From the NCBI RefSeq assembly GCF_007954585.1, contig NZ_CP042382.1, positions 806,001 through 870,000 of the forward strand: a DNA stretch of 64,000 nt, read 5' to 3'. Both the position numbers and the translations under genes were made by a program. Positions within the stretch are counted from its first letter, which is position 1. Every line of letters begins with the position of its first letter. The DNA is from Pistricoccus aurantiacus (lineage in GTDB: Bacteria > Pseudomonadota > Gammaproteobacteria > Pseudomonadales > Halomonadaceae). Positions 7,284 to 16,386 of the stretch are shown here, in pieces. Under the pieces are notes generated by a model. That model searched no databases, was not told where the DNA came from, and saw nothing but the letters and a program-made list of their open reading frames with translations.

Positions 7284-8228
7284 GTGAAATTCAGCAATCT
7301 GTTCTTGGGGTGTCTGGCCACCCTGAGCCTTGGGGCGGCCAGCACTGCCTTGGCTCAAGATGCCATGTCGCGGGAAGCCATCGCCGAGCGCTTGGCGCCG
7401 GTGGGGGAACTGTGCCGTGCCGGTGAGGATTGCGGTACCGACACCTCGGCACCGACGCCGGTCAGCGCGGACAGCGGCGCGGCCTCTGGCGACGCGGCAT
7501 CCGGCGAGGAAATATATGCCAGCGTCTGTACCGCCTGCCACGAAACCGGTGCCGCCGGCTCGCCGGTGAGAGGCGATGAGGAAGCCTGGGCGCCACGCAT
7601 GGAGCAAGGCATGGCGACGCTTTACGACCATGCCATCAACGGCCTCAATGCCATGCCGGCCAAGGGGGGCAACCCGAATCTTAGCGATCAGGAAGTCAAG
7701 GACGCGGTCAACTACCTGACCGAACCGGTACGGGGCGATGACGTGGCGATCGAGACCGACGATGATGCGGCAGCCGGCGATCCGGCGGCCGGCGATCCGG
7801 CAGGTGGCGATGCGACCACGGAAGGCGAGACGCAAACCGCCAGCGCCGATACCGCAGAAAGTGAAGCCAGCTCAAGCGAAGACACCGCCGCTGCTGAACA
7901 GGCGGCTCCGGAAGAAGCAGGCGATACCACTCAGGTAGCGGCCAGCGATGACGCCGCTACCGGTGGAGCGGCCGAGGGCTCGGATCTTCCCGGCGCCAGC
8001 AAGATTGCGGTTTGCACCACCTGTCACGGCCAGGACGGTCATGGCACTTCGCCGATGTATCCCAACCTTGCGGGGCAAAACGCTACTTATCTGGAAAACT
8101 CGATGAAGGCCTATCGCGCGGGAGAGCGCCAGGGCGGCATGTCTGCGGTGATGACGCCGATGGCGGCCGGGCTTTCCGACGAGGACATCAAGGACATCGC
8201 GGAATACTACAGCCAGCAGACGCCTTGA
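7284..8228 (+). CDS. Di-haem cytochrome c (c5-like domain plus c4-like domain) with a long acidic linker
   Basis: About 314 residues. A signal peptide (hydrophobic FLGCLATLSLGAAS, cut near ALAQ) sends it to the periplasm. The first haem site CTACH is at residues ~82-86 in a c5-like domain whose Met ligand lies in NAMPAKGG; the second, CTTCH at ~244-248, starts a c4-like domain with YPNLAGQNATYL and a Met-rich end. Between them ~80 residues (about 153-235) are almost only Ala, Gly, Asp, Glu, Thr and Ser, with an AAGDPAAGDP repeat. It should carry electrons to a terminal oxidase or peroxidase. GAGGTGG precedes GTG 7284; GTGs at 7275 and 7278 are alternatives. Confidence 0.85.
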   Translation: MKFSNLFLGCLATLSLGAASTALAQDAMSREAIAERLAPVGELCRAGEDCGTDTSAPTPVSADSGAASGDAASGEEIYASVCTACHETGAAGSPVRGDEEAWAPRMEQGMATLYDHAINGLNAMPAKGGNPNLSDQEVKDAVNYLTEPVRGDDVAIETDDDAAAGDPAAGDPAGGDATTEGETQTASADTAESEASSSEDTAAAEQAAPEEAGDTTQVAASDDAATGGAAEGSDLPGASKIAVCTTCHGQDGHGTSPMYPNLAGQNATYLENSMKAYRAGERQGGMSAVMTPMAAGLSDEDIKDIAEYYSQQTP

Positions 8229-8236
8229 TCGTAGCT

Positions 8237-8274
8237 GTCTCGCCGAACTCGGTTCATCAAAACAACGGCGAGAC
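8237..8274. terminator. Hairpin between convergent cytochrome c and rep genes
   Basis: GTCTCGCCG and CGGCGAGAC are perfect 9-bp arms around a 20-nt loop, located between the two convergent stop codons. There is no T-run, so termination is inferred from position only. Confidence 0.4.
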
Positions 8275-8304
8275 GGTCTGGCCCAGTCACGCTAGCCTGA
8301 CAAT

Positions 8305-10368
8305 CTAGTTCAGCAACGAGCGCAGCCCGGCGATGGCATTCTGCCCCCGGGCTTGTTTCTTTTGCGGATCTTCCTTGTCCGCGCGGCCCTCCCATTCCAG
8401 CTCGTCCTGGGGCAGTTCATCCAGGAAACGGCTCGGCGTGCAGTCCATCAGTTCTCCGTAGGCCTTGCGCTGACGGGCTAGAGTCAGGGTCAGGGTGCGC
8501 CTCGCGCGGGTGATGCCCACATACGCCAGCCGCCGTTCTTCCTCTACCGTATCCGCCTCGATGGCGTTGCGGTGAGGCAGCAGTTCTTCTTCCAGGCCCA
8601 TCAGGTAAACGTGCGGGAACTCGAGCCCCTTGGAGGCGTGCATGGTCAGCAGCTGCACCCGGTCGGAGTCGTCTTCCTCCGCCTGCTGTTCGAGAATATC
8701 TCGCAGCACCAGCCGGGAAATCGCCGCTTCCACGCTGTCGGTTTCCGTGTTCTCGCTGGCGGTGTTCTCTTCTGACGTCTCCTCCGGATCGCGTTGCATG
8801 GACTTCTCGAGCTGATCGATCAGCGTCCACACGTTGGCCAGGCGCCGCTCGGCGATGGTCGGCGCACTGGCGTTCTGATAGAGCCATGCCTCGTAATCCA
8901 TCTCGATGAGCATGTCGCGAATGGCGGCGATGGCGTCACCGCTGTCCATGCGTCGTCGCACGCCGTCGATGAAGTGAGTGAAGCGTCCCAGGCGCTCCAC
9001 CGCCCGAGTCGGCAACAGCTGTTCGAGGCCCAGTTCGTGGCAGGCGGCGAACAGCGAGCACTCCCGCTGGGTAGCATAATTGGCGAGCTTCTCCAGGGTG
9101 CCCGGGCCGATTTCCCGACGCGGCACGTTGACGATACGCAGAAAGGCGTTGTCGTCCGCGGGATTGATCAACAGACGCAGGTAGGCCATGGCGTCCTTGA
9201 TCTCGTTGCGGGAGAAGAAGGAGGTGCCGCCGGAGAGCTTGTAGGGAATCTGGTAGTGCTGCAGCTTCAACTCCAGAATCCGCGCCTGGAAATTGCCCCG
9301 ATAGAGCACTGCGAAATCCCGCCACTCGGCGCGCTCCTTGATGCGCCGAGTCAGGATCTCGCCGGCCACCCGCTCCGCTTCCGCCTCCTCGTGACGATTG
9401 ACCACCACCCGGATCGGGTCGCCGCGGCCCATCTCCGACCACAGGGTCTTCTCGTAGACGTGGGGGTTATTACTGATCAAGGTGTTGGCGGCGCCCAGGA
9501 TGGTGCCAGTGGAACGATAGTTCTGCTCCAGCTTGATGACCTTGAGACTGGGAAAATCCTCTCCTAGAGTGACCAGGTTTTCCGGCCGCGCCCCCCGCCA
9601 AGCGTAGATCGACTGGTCGTCGTCACCCACCACGGTGAAGGTGGCGCGCTCCCCCATCAAAAGCTTGACCAGCAGATACTGGCTGATGTTGGTGTCCTGA
9701 TATTCGTCCACCAGCATGTAGTGAATCTTGCGCCGCCAGCGGGCCAGGGCTTCCGGATCGTTTTGCAGAAGCACTACCGGCAGCAGGATCAGATCGTCGA
9801 AATCCACCGCGTTGTAGGCCTTGAGATGGCGGCCGTAGGCCTCGTAGGCCCGGGCGGCGTAATGCTCGTCCTGATCCGCCGCATGAGAAAGCGCCTCCCC
9901 CGGCAGTATCAGGTCATTCTTCCAGTTTGAGATTCGGTGCTGCACCCGGTTGATCTGATCCGCGTCCACCTGGGCGTCCTTCTGCAGCAGATCCCGCAGC
10001 AGCGCCTTGGCGTCTTCTGGATCGAACAGGGAGAAACCCGGCTTGTAGCCCAGCGCCTTGAGTTCGGCTCGGATGATATTGAGCCCCAGGGTGTGGAAGG
10101 TGGAGACGGTCAGGCCGTGACCCTCGCGACCCTTGAGCATCGTTCCCACCCGCTCCTTCATTTCCCGAGCGGCCTTGTTCGTGAAGGTCACCGCGGCGAT
10201 GCGCCGGGCGCTCATGCCGCATTCCTGCACCAGATAGGCGATCTTAGAGGTGATCACGCTGGTCTTGCCGGAACCTGCCCCGGCCAGCACCAGACAGGGA
10301 CCGTCGATATAGCGCACGGCTTCCTGCTGGCGGGGGTTGAGCTTGGCGAGGCGTTCGCGAATCGACAT
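8305..10368 (-). CDS. rep: ATP-dependent DNA helicase Rep
   Basis: 687 residues, the normal Rep length. Superfamily 1A motifs are in order: LAGAGSGKTSVI (P-loop), TFTNKAAREMKERV, VSTFHTLG, VDEYQDTN (Walker B), GDDDQSIYAWRGA, QNYRST and, near the C-terminus, VQLLTMHASKGLEFPHV and AYVGITRARRTLTLT. HTLGL after motif Ic distinguishes Rep from UvrD (HSIAH in the second helicase at 38023-40227). Rep removes protein roadblocks in front of the replisome and unwinds 3'-5'. ATG 10368 overlaps the trmL stop by one base (TGATG), implying translational coupling. Confidence 0.93.
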   Translation of the reverse strand: MSIRERLAKLNPRQQEAVRYIDGPCLVLAGAGSGKTSVITSKIAYLVQECGMSARRIAAVTFTNKAAREMKERVGTMLKGREGHGLTVSTFHTLGLNIIRAELKALGYKPGFSLFDPEDAKALLRDLLQKDAQVDADQINRVQHRISNWKNDLILPGEALSHAADQDEHYAARAYEAYGRHLKAYNAVDFDDLILLPVVLLQNDPEALARWRRKIHYMLVDEYQDTNISQYLLVKLLMGERATFTVVGDDDQSIYAWRGARPENLVTLGEDFPSLKVIKLEQNYRSTGTILGAANTLISNNPHVYEKTLWSEMGRGDPIRVVVNRHEEAEAERVAGEILTRRIKERAEWRDFAVLYRGNFQARILELKLQHYQIPYKLSGGTSFFSRNEIKDAMAYLRLLINPADDNAFLRIVNVPRREIGPGTLEKLANYATQRECSLFAACHELGLEQLLPTRAVERLGRFTHFIDGVRRRMDSGDAIAAIRDMLIEMDYEAWLYQNASAPTIAERRLANVWTLIDQLEKSMQRDPEETSEENTASENTETDSVEAAISRLVLRDILEQQAEEDDSDRVQLLTMHASKGLEFPHVYLMGLEEELLPHRNAIEADTVEEERRLAYVGITRARRTLTLTLARQRKAYGELMDCTPSRFLDELPQDELEWEGRADKEDPQKKQARGQNAIAGLRSLLN

Positions 10369-10862
10369 CAACCCGCCTCGCCGTCGAAGGCGCAGGGAAG
10401 CTCGGCTCCTTTGAAATCCAGCTGGCGCCAGGCTTCATAGACGATGATCGCGCAGGCGTTGGAAAGGTTCAGGCTGCGGCTGTCCGCCAGCATGGGAATA
10501 CGCAGGCGCTGTTCCGCCGGCAGGGCGTTCAGCATGGCCTGAGGCAGACCGCGAGTTTCCGGGCCGAACACCAGCACGTCGCCTTCGCGATAGCGCGGCT
10601 CGTGATAGCCGGTGCGGCCCCGGGTGGAAATGGCGAAGATGCGCTTAGGCAGTGTTTCCTCGATGAAGGCGCGCCACTGAGCGTACACCCTGACCCGCGC
10701 CCACTCGTGATAATCCAACCCCGCCCGACGCAGACGCTTGTCGTCCAAGGCGAACCCCAGCGGCTCGATCAAATGCAGGCGAAAGCCGGTATTGGCGCAA
10801 AGCCGGATCAGATTGCCGGTATTGGGGGGGATTTCCGGCTCGAACAACACGATATCAAGCAT
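10368..10862 (-). CDS. trmL: tRNA (cytidine/uridine-34-2'-O)-methyltransferase TrmL
   Basis: 164 residues from ATG 10862. It is a SPOUT methyltransferase: N-terminal [19 protein letters not shown], central [11 protein letters not shown] and C-terminal [16 protein letters not shown] form the trefoil-knot SAM site. It methylates the wobble ribose of two tRNA-Leu species. The next gene, rep, begins within its stop codon. An in-frame upstream extension of 12 codons lacks support. Confidence 0.93.
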   Translation of the reverse strand: MLDIVLFEPEIPPNTGNLIRLCANTGFRLHLIEPLGFALDDKRLRRAGLDYHEWARVRVYAQWRAFIEETLPKRIFAISTRGRTGYHEPRYREGDVLVFGPETRGLPQAMLNALPAEQRLRIPMLADSRSLNLSNACAIIVYEAWRQLDFKGAELPCAFDGEAG

Positions 10863-10965
10863 CGAGATCACTGGTAGGGAAAGTGGCGCTTCAAGCAATC
10901 GGCGCCCAGCAGGGCGCCGATTGCATCTGACTGCTTCTCAGGATAATGCGCTTGGGCGAACTTGC

Positions 10966-11520
10966 CTAGAATCCTATGCTGACGCCCAGGGTCGGGCCGC
11001 TATCCAGGGTCTTCTTGCCCCGGTCATCGAACTTGGTGCGGTAGTACTGATAGCCGCCGTAGACATAAGTCTGGGAAAACAGGTTGACCCGGGCCTGAGC
11101 GCCGTAATTATAACTCTTCTCGATATCTCCATGGCTGAGCCCGTCCGGCGTGTAGAAGCCATAGGCGCCCACGGAGGTCAGCGGGATCGGCGTGCCGACG
11201 AAGGCGGAGCCGCCCAGTCCCAGGCCGCCACCGTCGCCGTAGTGAGTGTCCTGGTACTGATAGCGGCCGCCCACGGCCAGATCGACGATCGGCAGATAGG
11301 GAGCAAACATCAGCGAACCGGAATACAGATCCACGTCGCGGCCGCTGTCATCGGAGGTGAAATAACCGACACCGGCACGCAACGTAGGCGCGATGCTCTG
11401 GCTTGCCTCGACGCCGAATCCATCGTCATGGCCGCTGACGGAAAGGCTCAGCGCTAAGGCATTGTGACTCATAAGCAAGAGCGCGGCGGACGCCAGTAGG
11501 TAACCGGATTTTTTCAGCAT
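10966..11520 (-). CDS. YfaZ-family outer membrane protein
   Basis: 184 residues from ATG 11520. Residues 1-24 are a signal peptide (KKSGYLLASAALLLMSHNALA). The remainder alternates polar and aromatic residues as in beta-barrels and ends in Phe (GVSIGF), the classic outer-membrane insertion signal. The pattern matches the YfaZ family of small predicted porin-like barrels with unknown cargo. A TATACT -10-like element lies about 45 nt upstream of the start. It is a single-gene unit between pyrE and trmL. Confidence 0.7.
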   Translation of the reverse strand: MLKKSGYLLASAALLLMSHNALALSLSVSGHDDGFGVEASQSIAPTLRAGVGYFTSDDSGRDVDLYSGSLMFAPYLPIVDLAVGGRYQYQDTHYGDGGGLGLGGSAFVGTPIPLTSVGAYGFYTPDGLSHGDIEKSYNYGAQARVNLFSQTYVYGGYQYYRTKFDDRGKKTLDSGPTLGVSIGF

Positions 11521-11599
11521 GATGAAGACTCCATTGAAAATCATCTTAGGCTGCTTACCATATAAGTATAGCATGGTCGATACCATCTTGGTCGACGTC

Positions 11600-12256
11600 T
11601 CAGGGCGTATCGACGCCGTAATGGGCGCGATAGTCGCGAATGGCCGGGGCGTATTGTCGCAGCTCTTCCTCGGCGTGACGCTCCAGGTATTCGAGCACCT
11701 GATTCAGCGTGACGATGCTGATCACCGGCATGCGGTAGTTGGCCTCGACTTCCTGAATGGCGCTGAGGGCGCCTTGGCCGCGCTCCTGACGATTCAGGGC
11801 GATGACCACTCCCGCGGCGTTGGCACCGGCGGCGGCGATCAACTCCATGACCTCGCGAATGGCGGTGCCGGCGGTAATGACATCGTCGATGATCAGCACC
11901 CGCCCGGCAAGCTCGGCGCCGACGATATTGCCGCCCTCGCCGTGAGCCTTGGCTTCCTTGCGGTTGAAGGCGAAGGACAGATCGCGATCATGATGATCCG
12001 CCAGAGCGACGGCGGTGGTGGCGGCCAGGGAAATACCCTTGTAGGCGGGGCCGAACAGAACGTCCGGGGAGAGGTTGCTGTCCACGATGGTACGGGCATA
12101 GAAACGCCCCAGCCGCGCCAGGGCGGTGCCGCTCTTGAACAGGCCGGCATTGAAGAAATAGGGGCTGACGCGGCCGGACTTCAGCGTGAACTCACCGAAC
12201 TTGAGCACTCCCTGGGCAATGGCGAACTCGATGAACTCTCGTTGATAGTCCTGCAT
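11600..12256 (-). CDS. pyrE: Orotate phosphoribosyltransferase
   Basis: 218 residues from ATG 12256. The PRPP-binding motif [13 protein letters not shown] lies near residue 120, preceded by the flexible-loop region [14 protein letters not shown] with catalytic Lys residues, and GPAYKGI nearer the N-terminus. It converts orotate and PRPP to orotidine monophosphate in pyrimidine synthesis and works as a dimer in the cytosol. It is divergent from crc, the same arrangement as I recall in Pseudomonas. No attenuator-like leader is obvious in the 130-bp gap. Confidence 0.95.
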   Translation of the reverse strand: MQDYQREFIEFAIAQGVLKFGEFTLKSGRVSPYFFNAGLFKSGTALARLGRFYARTIVDSNLSPDVLFGPAYKGISLAATTAVALADHHDRDLSFAFNRKEAKAHGEGGNIVGAELAGRVLIIDDVITAGTAIREVMELIAAAGANAAGVVIALNRQERGQGALSAIQEVEANYRMPVISIVTLNQVLEYLERHAEEELRQYAPAIRDYRAHYGVDTP

Positions 12257-12327
12257 CTTCGCCGCTTCCTGCTCTTTCACCGGCTCGTCTCCTCAGCGCC
12301 CGTTATCACATCGATTGATGAAAGCCA

Positions 12328-12358
12328 TTTACTAAAACCTCTAAACCTCAGGTATGAT
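12328..12358 (+). promoter_or_regulatory. Possible sigma70 promoter of crc
   Basis: TATGAT at 12353-12358 is a good -10 box, with TTTACT 19 nt upstream as a weak -35. It lies 28 nt before the crc start. The spacer is longer than ideal, so confidence is modest. Confidence 0.35.
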
Positions 12359-12386
12359 ACACGCGCGATATCAAAGGGACCATGGA

Positions 12387-13154
12387 ATGAAAATCGCCAC
12401 TATCAACGTCAACGGCATCCTTGAGGCCGTCGATCGAGGCTTTCTCGATTGGCTGGCCAACCAGGACGCGGATGTCGTGTGCGTTCAGAACCTGAAAGTC
12501 AAGAGCTTCGAGCTGAACGACGAGATCCTCTATCCGGAAGGCTATGAAGGCTACTTTCTCGATGCGGAACAGGACGGTTTCTCCGGCGTGGGGCTCTACT
12601 GCCGCAAGATTCCCAAGGCGATCATGTACGGCCTGGGCTTTCCTCAATGCGACAACGAAGGCCGCTTCCTGCAGGCGGATTATGATCGTTTCAGTGTCGC
12701 CAGCTTCCTGATGCCGGACGGCAGCGATCCTGCCGCCAAGCAGGCTTTCATGACCCAGTATCAGGAATACCTGAGCAAGATGGCCCGCAAGCGCCGGGAA
12801 TACATCATCTGCGGCACCTGGCATATCGCTCACAAGACCCTGGATCTCGCCAACTGGGCGGACAACCAGACCACGCCGGGCTTCAAGCCGGAAGAGCGCG
12901 CCTGGATGGATCAGGTCTTCGGCCCTATCGGTTTCATCGACACCTTCCGGGAAATCAACCGGGACGGCAACGAGTACACCTGGTGGCCAGCGCTGGATCA
13001 GGACCGGCCCCGCTCGCGCCAGGAAGGCTGGCGGGTCGACTATCAGATCGTCGGCCCCAACTTTCGCCAGCATGTCCGCGACGCCTGGATCGACTATGAC
13101 GCTACATTCTCGGAGTTCGCGCCGCTGATCGTCGAGTACGACCTCACGGTCTAA
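12387..13154 (+). CDS. crc: Catabolite repression control protein Crc (nuclease-dead ExoIII fold)
   Basis: 255 residues in the exonuclease III/APE family. N-terminal KIATINVNGI, RRREYIICGT and WRVDYQI align with Pseudomonas Crc, as does the whole length. The catalytic residues of ExoIII are replaced: the LQETK Glu is Asn (QNLK, residue 35), the GDxN Asp and Asn become Thr and His (GTWH), and the C-terminal SDHAP becomes SEFAP. Such a protein should not cut DNA; Crc instead helps Hfq repress translation of catabolic mRNAs. Position between pyrE and rph supports the call. An annotation as active exodeoxyribonuclease III would be misleading. Confidence 0.85.
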   Translation: MKIATINVNGILEAVDRGFLDWLANQDADVVCVQNLKVKSFELNDEILYPEGYEGYFLDAEQDGFSGVGLYCRKIPKAIMYGLGFPQCDNEGRFLQADYDRFSVASFLMPDGSDPAAKQAFMTQYQEYLSKMARKRREYIICGTWHIAHKTLDLANWADNQTTPGFKPEERAWMDQVFGPIGFIDTFREINRDGNEYTWWPALDQDRPRSRQEGWRVDYQIVGPNFRQHVRDAWIDYDATFSEFAPLIVEYDLTV

Positions 13155-13212
13155 CCGCCGGCCAGTGCAGCGGCTGTCGATATTCCATGACCCCTGCACA
13201 ACTGACTCTCAT

Positions 13213-13244
13213 ACAAGAATGCCGGTTCAAGCCGGCATTCTTGT
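13213..13244. terminator. Palindromic hairpin between convergent crc and rph
   Basis: ACAAGAATGCCGG pairs perfectly with CCGGCATTCTTGT across a 6-nt loop, a 13-bp stem. It lies between the two stop codons and could end transcription from both sides. Confidence 0.65.
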
Positions 13245-13267
13245 GTCTGAAGATCAAGCGATAACTA

Positions 13268-14020
13268 TCAGGTGCGAATACCCAGCGTTTCACGCTGATG
13301 CTCGAAGAGCTGGCGCCCGGTTGTTTCCGCCAGATCCAGCATGGCGTTGAGTTCCGCCCGGGAAAACGCCGCCGCCTCTGCGGTGCCCTGCACCTCGATC
13401 AGCCCGCCCTGCTCGGTCATCACCACGTTCATGTCCGTATCCGCGGCGCTGTCTTCCGGATAGTCCAGGTCCACTATCGGCACGCCCTTGAAGATACCCA
13501 CGGACACGGAACTGACCAGCTGCTGGAAAGGATCCTTCTTGATCAGCTTCTTGCGCTGCAGGTAGCGAACCGCATCCACCAGCGCCACGCAGCCCCCGGT
13601 GATCGAGGCGGTGCGGGTGCCGCCGTCCGCCTGAATCACATCGCAGTCCACGGTGATGGTGAACTCACCGAGATGCTTGAGGTTTACCGCCGCTCGCAGG
13701 GAGCGCCCGATCAGGCGCTGGATCTCCAAGGTTCGCCCGCCCTGCTTGCCCCTGGTCGCCTCCCGTCCGCCCCGGGTATGGGTCGCTCGAGGCAGCATGC
13801 CGTATTCCGCGGTCACCCAGCCCTGATGCTTGCCTCGCAGCCAGCGCGGCACCCCCGCCTCGACGCTGGCGTTGCACAGCACCTTGGTATCGCCGAACTC
13901 CACCAGTACCGAACCTTCCGCATGACGGGTGTAGTCTCGGGTCAGGCGAATCTCTCGGGCTTGCTCCGGCCGACGCCCGCTGGGGCGCTTGACCGGTGAT
14001 GCAGTAGAAGGCGAGTGCAT
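13268..14020 (-). CDS. rph: Ribonuclease PH
   Basis: 250 residues, full length. Typical RNase PH signatures: [13 protein letters not shown] at the N-terminus, [41 protein letters not shown] (phosphate and tRNA binding) and [16 protein letters not shown]. It trims tRNA 3' ends phosphorolytically as a hexamer. Unlike the frameshifted rph of E. coli K-12, this gene is intact. It converges on crc and is divergent from yicC. Confidence 0.95.
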   Translation of the reverse strand: MHSPSTASPVKRPSGRRPEQAREIRLTRDYTRHAEGSVLVEFGDTKVLCNASVEAGVPRWLRGKHQGWVTAEYGMLPRATHTRGGREATRGKQGGRTLEIQRLIGRSLRAAVNLKHLGEFTITVDCDVIQADGGTRTASITGGCVALVDAVRYLQRKKLIKKDPFQQLVSSVSVGIFKGVPIVDLDYPEDSAADTDMNVVMTEQGGLIEVQGTAEAAAFSRAELNAMLDLAETTGRQLFEHQRETLGIRT

Positions 14021-14156
14021 AACATTCCTTATCGAATCGAACGGGATCGGAAAACGGCCTACATTCTACATGCCTCGCCGCGCGGATTCCCGGTCAACTC
14101 ATGCAGGCAGCCAATCCGTTACACTAGCCCTATCGCATTCAAACCCAGGAGTTCCC

Positions 14157-15020
14157 ATGGCACACAGCATGACCGCGTTTTCCCGCCAGAGCCATGAAGC
14201 CGCTTGGGGCAGCCTGCATCTGGAGCTGCGCTCGGTGAATCAGCGCTACCTGGACCTGCACTTCCGCCTGCCGGAGAGCCTTCGAGCGCTGGAGCCGATC
14301 TGGCGCGAAACCCTGCGCAAACGTCTGGCCCGGGGCAAGGTGGAATGCACCCTGCAGTTCGCCCCGGCCACCGTCGGCGCCGGTTTTGGGGTCAACCGTG
14401 AGCGCCTCATGGAACTGGCCTTCGCCCTGCAGCAGATACGCGGCGAGATTCCGGATGCCCCCATGCCGGACGCCCTGGCACTGCTCGATCACCCGGGCAT
14501 CGGCGATGCCCAGGAACCCGATCTGGACGATATCAAGGCCGCCGCCGAAACCTTGTTTTCTCAAGCGCTGGATGAGCTGATCGAGGGCCGCGCGCGAGAA
14601 GGAAAGCGTCTGGCGGAACTGATTCAAGCGCGACTCGACAGCACCCAAGAGCAGGTTGCCCAGGTACGCGCCCTGCTCCCGGGTATTCTCGAACGCCAGC
14701 ACATTTTGCTGCTGGAACGTCTTGAAGCGGTGCGCGCGGAACTCGACCCCCAGCGCCTGGAAGCCGAGCTGGTGCTGATGGCCCAGAAAGCCGACGTGGA
14801 CGAAGAACTCGACCGTCTGGAAACCCACGTGGCGGAAGTCGCCCGCCAGCTCATCCAGAAAGGTCCCATAGGACGCCGGCTGGACTTCCTGATGCAGGAA
14901 CTCAACCGGGAAGCCAATACCCTGTCATCGAAATCCGTGGTCGCGGAAACCACCCGCTGCGCCGTGGAACTCAAGGTATTGATCGAACAGATGCGGGAGC
15001 AGATTCAGAATATCGAGTGA
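14157..15020 (+). CDS. yicC: YicC-family endoribonuclease
   Basis: 287 residues from ATG 14157 with AGGAG just upstream. It begins SMTAFSR and has LELRSVNQRYLDLHFRLP, both family hallmarks, and ends with the DUF1732 pattern GRRLDFLMQELNREANTLSSKS. YicC/YloC proteins are endoribonucleases implicated in small-RNA decay. In Pseudomonas the gene sits between rph and gmk; here an IS and several other genes separate yicC from gmk. Confidence 0.9.
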   Translation: MAHSMTAFSRQSHEAAWGSLHLELRSVNQRYLDLHFRLPESLRALEPIWRETLRKRLARGKVECTLQFAPATVGAGFGVNRERLMELAFALQQIRGEIPDAPMPDALALLDHPGIGDAQEPDLDDIKAAAETLFSQALDELIEGRAREGKRLAELIQARLDSTQEQVAQVRALLPGILERQHILLLERLEAVRAELDPQRLEAELVLMAQKADVDEELDRLETHVAEVARQLIQKGPIGRRLDFLMQELNREANTLSSKSVVAETTRCAVELKVLIEQMREQIQNIE

Positions 15021-15135
15021 CATATACCCGATTAATGAAAAATCAATAATCTTTTTTTAAGACTATCTGAACTGGACCCCGAAATTTGGACAGGTGCCTA
15101 AGCTCTGATTCATCATCTCCCTCAGGAGGAGAATC

Positions 15136-15420
15136 ATGAGCAAGAAACGCCAACAGTACAGCGCTTCATTCAAGTCCAAGGTTGCCCTGGCCGCTCTCAA
15201 GGGTGACCAGACCACTTCCGAGATCGCCGCCCGTTTCCAGATCCATCCGACCATGGTCAGCACCTGGAAACGCGAGCTGCTGGAAAATGCCCCTGACCTC
15301 TTCGAAGGCAAGAAGAAGGCTGGCAAGCCGTCCAACGAGCCCAACACCGATGAACTCTATCGCGAGATCGGCCGGTTGACGGTGGAACGCGATTTTTTAT
15401 CGCGCAAGCTCGATCAGTAA
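15136..15420 (+). CDS. IS3-family transposase OrfA
   Basis: 94 residues. HTH region KRQQYSASFKSKVALAALKG...TSEIAARFQIHPTMVSTWKRE, then a short coiled-coil tail (ELYREIGRLTVERDFLSRKL). AGGAGGAGAATC precedes the ATG. The frame ends just past the T TTT TTA heptamer, where -1 slippage would fuse it to OrfB. Confidence 0.88.
   Translation: MSKKRQQYSASFKSKVALAALKGDQTTSEIAARFQIHPTMVSTWKRELLENAPDLFEGKKKAGKPSNEPNTDELYREIGRLTVERDFLSRKLDQ
15393..15399 (+). other. Probable programmed -1 frameshift site of the second IS
   Basis: In the orfA frame the sequence is GAT TTT TTA, giving the classic heptamer T TTT TTA. I checked the -1 frame from here to the orfB start and found no stop codon, so an OrfAB fusion is possible. 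Confidence 0.7.
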
Positions 15421-15434
15421 GTCGTCGACGCCGG

Positions 15435-16268
15435 TTGGCGATGATCGAGCGCGACCACCCTGATATCAGCATGACGCGCCAATGTGAATTGCTCAAATTG
15501 AGCCGCTCATCGGTGTACTACCGTCCTCGGCAACAGCGTCAGAAGGATTTGAATCTCATGTATCTACTTGATCAGCAACATCTGGAAACGCCGTATTACG
15601 GGTCTCGCAAAATGCGGGCGTTCCTGCAGCGCCAGGGCTATCAGGTAAACCGCAAGCGAGTCCAGCGACTGATGCGCACCATGGGCCTGCAGGCGGTATA
15701 CCCGCGTCCGAGAACCAGCATTCCCGGCGAGGGGCACAAGGTTTATCCCTACCTGCTCAAAGGGCGCCGGATCGACCGGCCCAACCAGGTGTGGGCCGCC
15801 GATATCACGTATGCGCCGCTGGCCCGGGGCTTCATGTACCTGGTGGCCATCATGGACTGGCACACTCGCAAGGTGCTGTCCTGGCGCGTCTCGAACACCC
15901 TGGACGCTGACTTCTGCGTTGATGCTCTGGAGGAGGCCCTGCAACGTCATGGAACGCCGGAAATCTTCAACACGGATCAGGGTGTCCAGTTCACCAGTGA
16001 AGCCTTCACCGATGTTCTCAAGCATCATGGCATCCGGATCAGCATGGACGGCAAGGGCTGCTACCATGACAATATCTTCGTGGAACGCCTCTGGCGCAGT
16101 GTCAAACATGAGTGCATCTACCTCACCGCCTTCGAGGATGGGCGACACTTGAGACAGGCGCTTAACCGGTACTTCCGGCACTACAATCAGGAGCGGTTCC
16201 ATCAGAGCCATGATTATCAAACACCCGACGAGGTGTATTACCAGCCATCCGTGACCCTGGCAGCTTGA
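15435..16268 (+). CDS. IS3-family transposase OrfB (DDE integrase domain)
   Basis: About 277 residues. An N-terminal HTH_21 region (YYGSRKMRAFLQRQGYQVNRKRVQRLMR) is followed by the rve domain with the catalytic triad: Asp in VWAADITYA, Asp in FNTDQGVQF and Glu in NIFVERLWRS. The C-terminal NQERFHQSHDYQTPDEVY motif is usual for IS3 transposases. The frame has no defects, so it may be active as OrfAB. The TTG at 15435 or ATG at 15441 may not be used on their own. Confidence 0.9.
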   Translation: MAMIERDHPDISMTRQCELLKLSRSSVYYRPRQQRQKDLNLMYLLDQQHLETPYYGSRKMRAFLQRQGYQVNRKRVQRLMRTMGLQAVYPRPRTSIPGEGHKVYPYLLKGRRIDRPNQVWAADITYAPLARGFMYLVAIMDWHTRKVLSWRVSNTLDADFCVDALEEALQRHGTPEIFNTDQGVQFTSEAFTDVLKHHGIRISMDGKGCYHDNIFVERLWRSVKHECIYLTAFEDGRHLRQALNRYFRHYNQERFHQSHDYQTPDEVYYQPSVTLAA

Positions 16269-16386
16269 GCCGGGTAAACAAAGAGGTCAGAGCTTAGTAA
16301 CACCTTCAAGCTGTCCAGCTGATGGGGTCCACCTCAATCTTTAGTAATTCTTTGTCTGTCTAAAACCAATGAGTCGAGGGTACGAC

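Larger units (their letters stand above)
15073..16331 (+). mobile_element. IS3-family insertion sequence between yicC and the acetyltransferase gene (~1260 bp)
   Basis: Inverted repeats TGGACCCCGAAATTTGGACAG (first 20 nt at 15073-15092) and the complement of its right-hand partner ending at 16331, sharing TGGACCCC and TGGACAG. Two overlapping frames encode OrfA and OrfB, with a T TTT TTA slippery site. The bases next to the repeats (AAC left, CCT right) do not match, so no target duplication is visible. That suggests recombination after insertion, or an old event. Confidence 0.85.
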
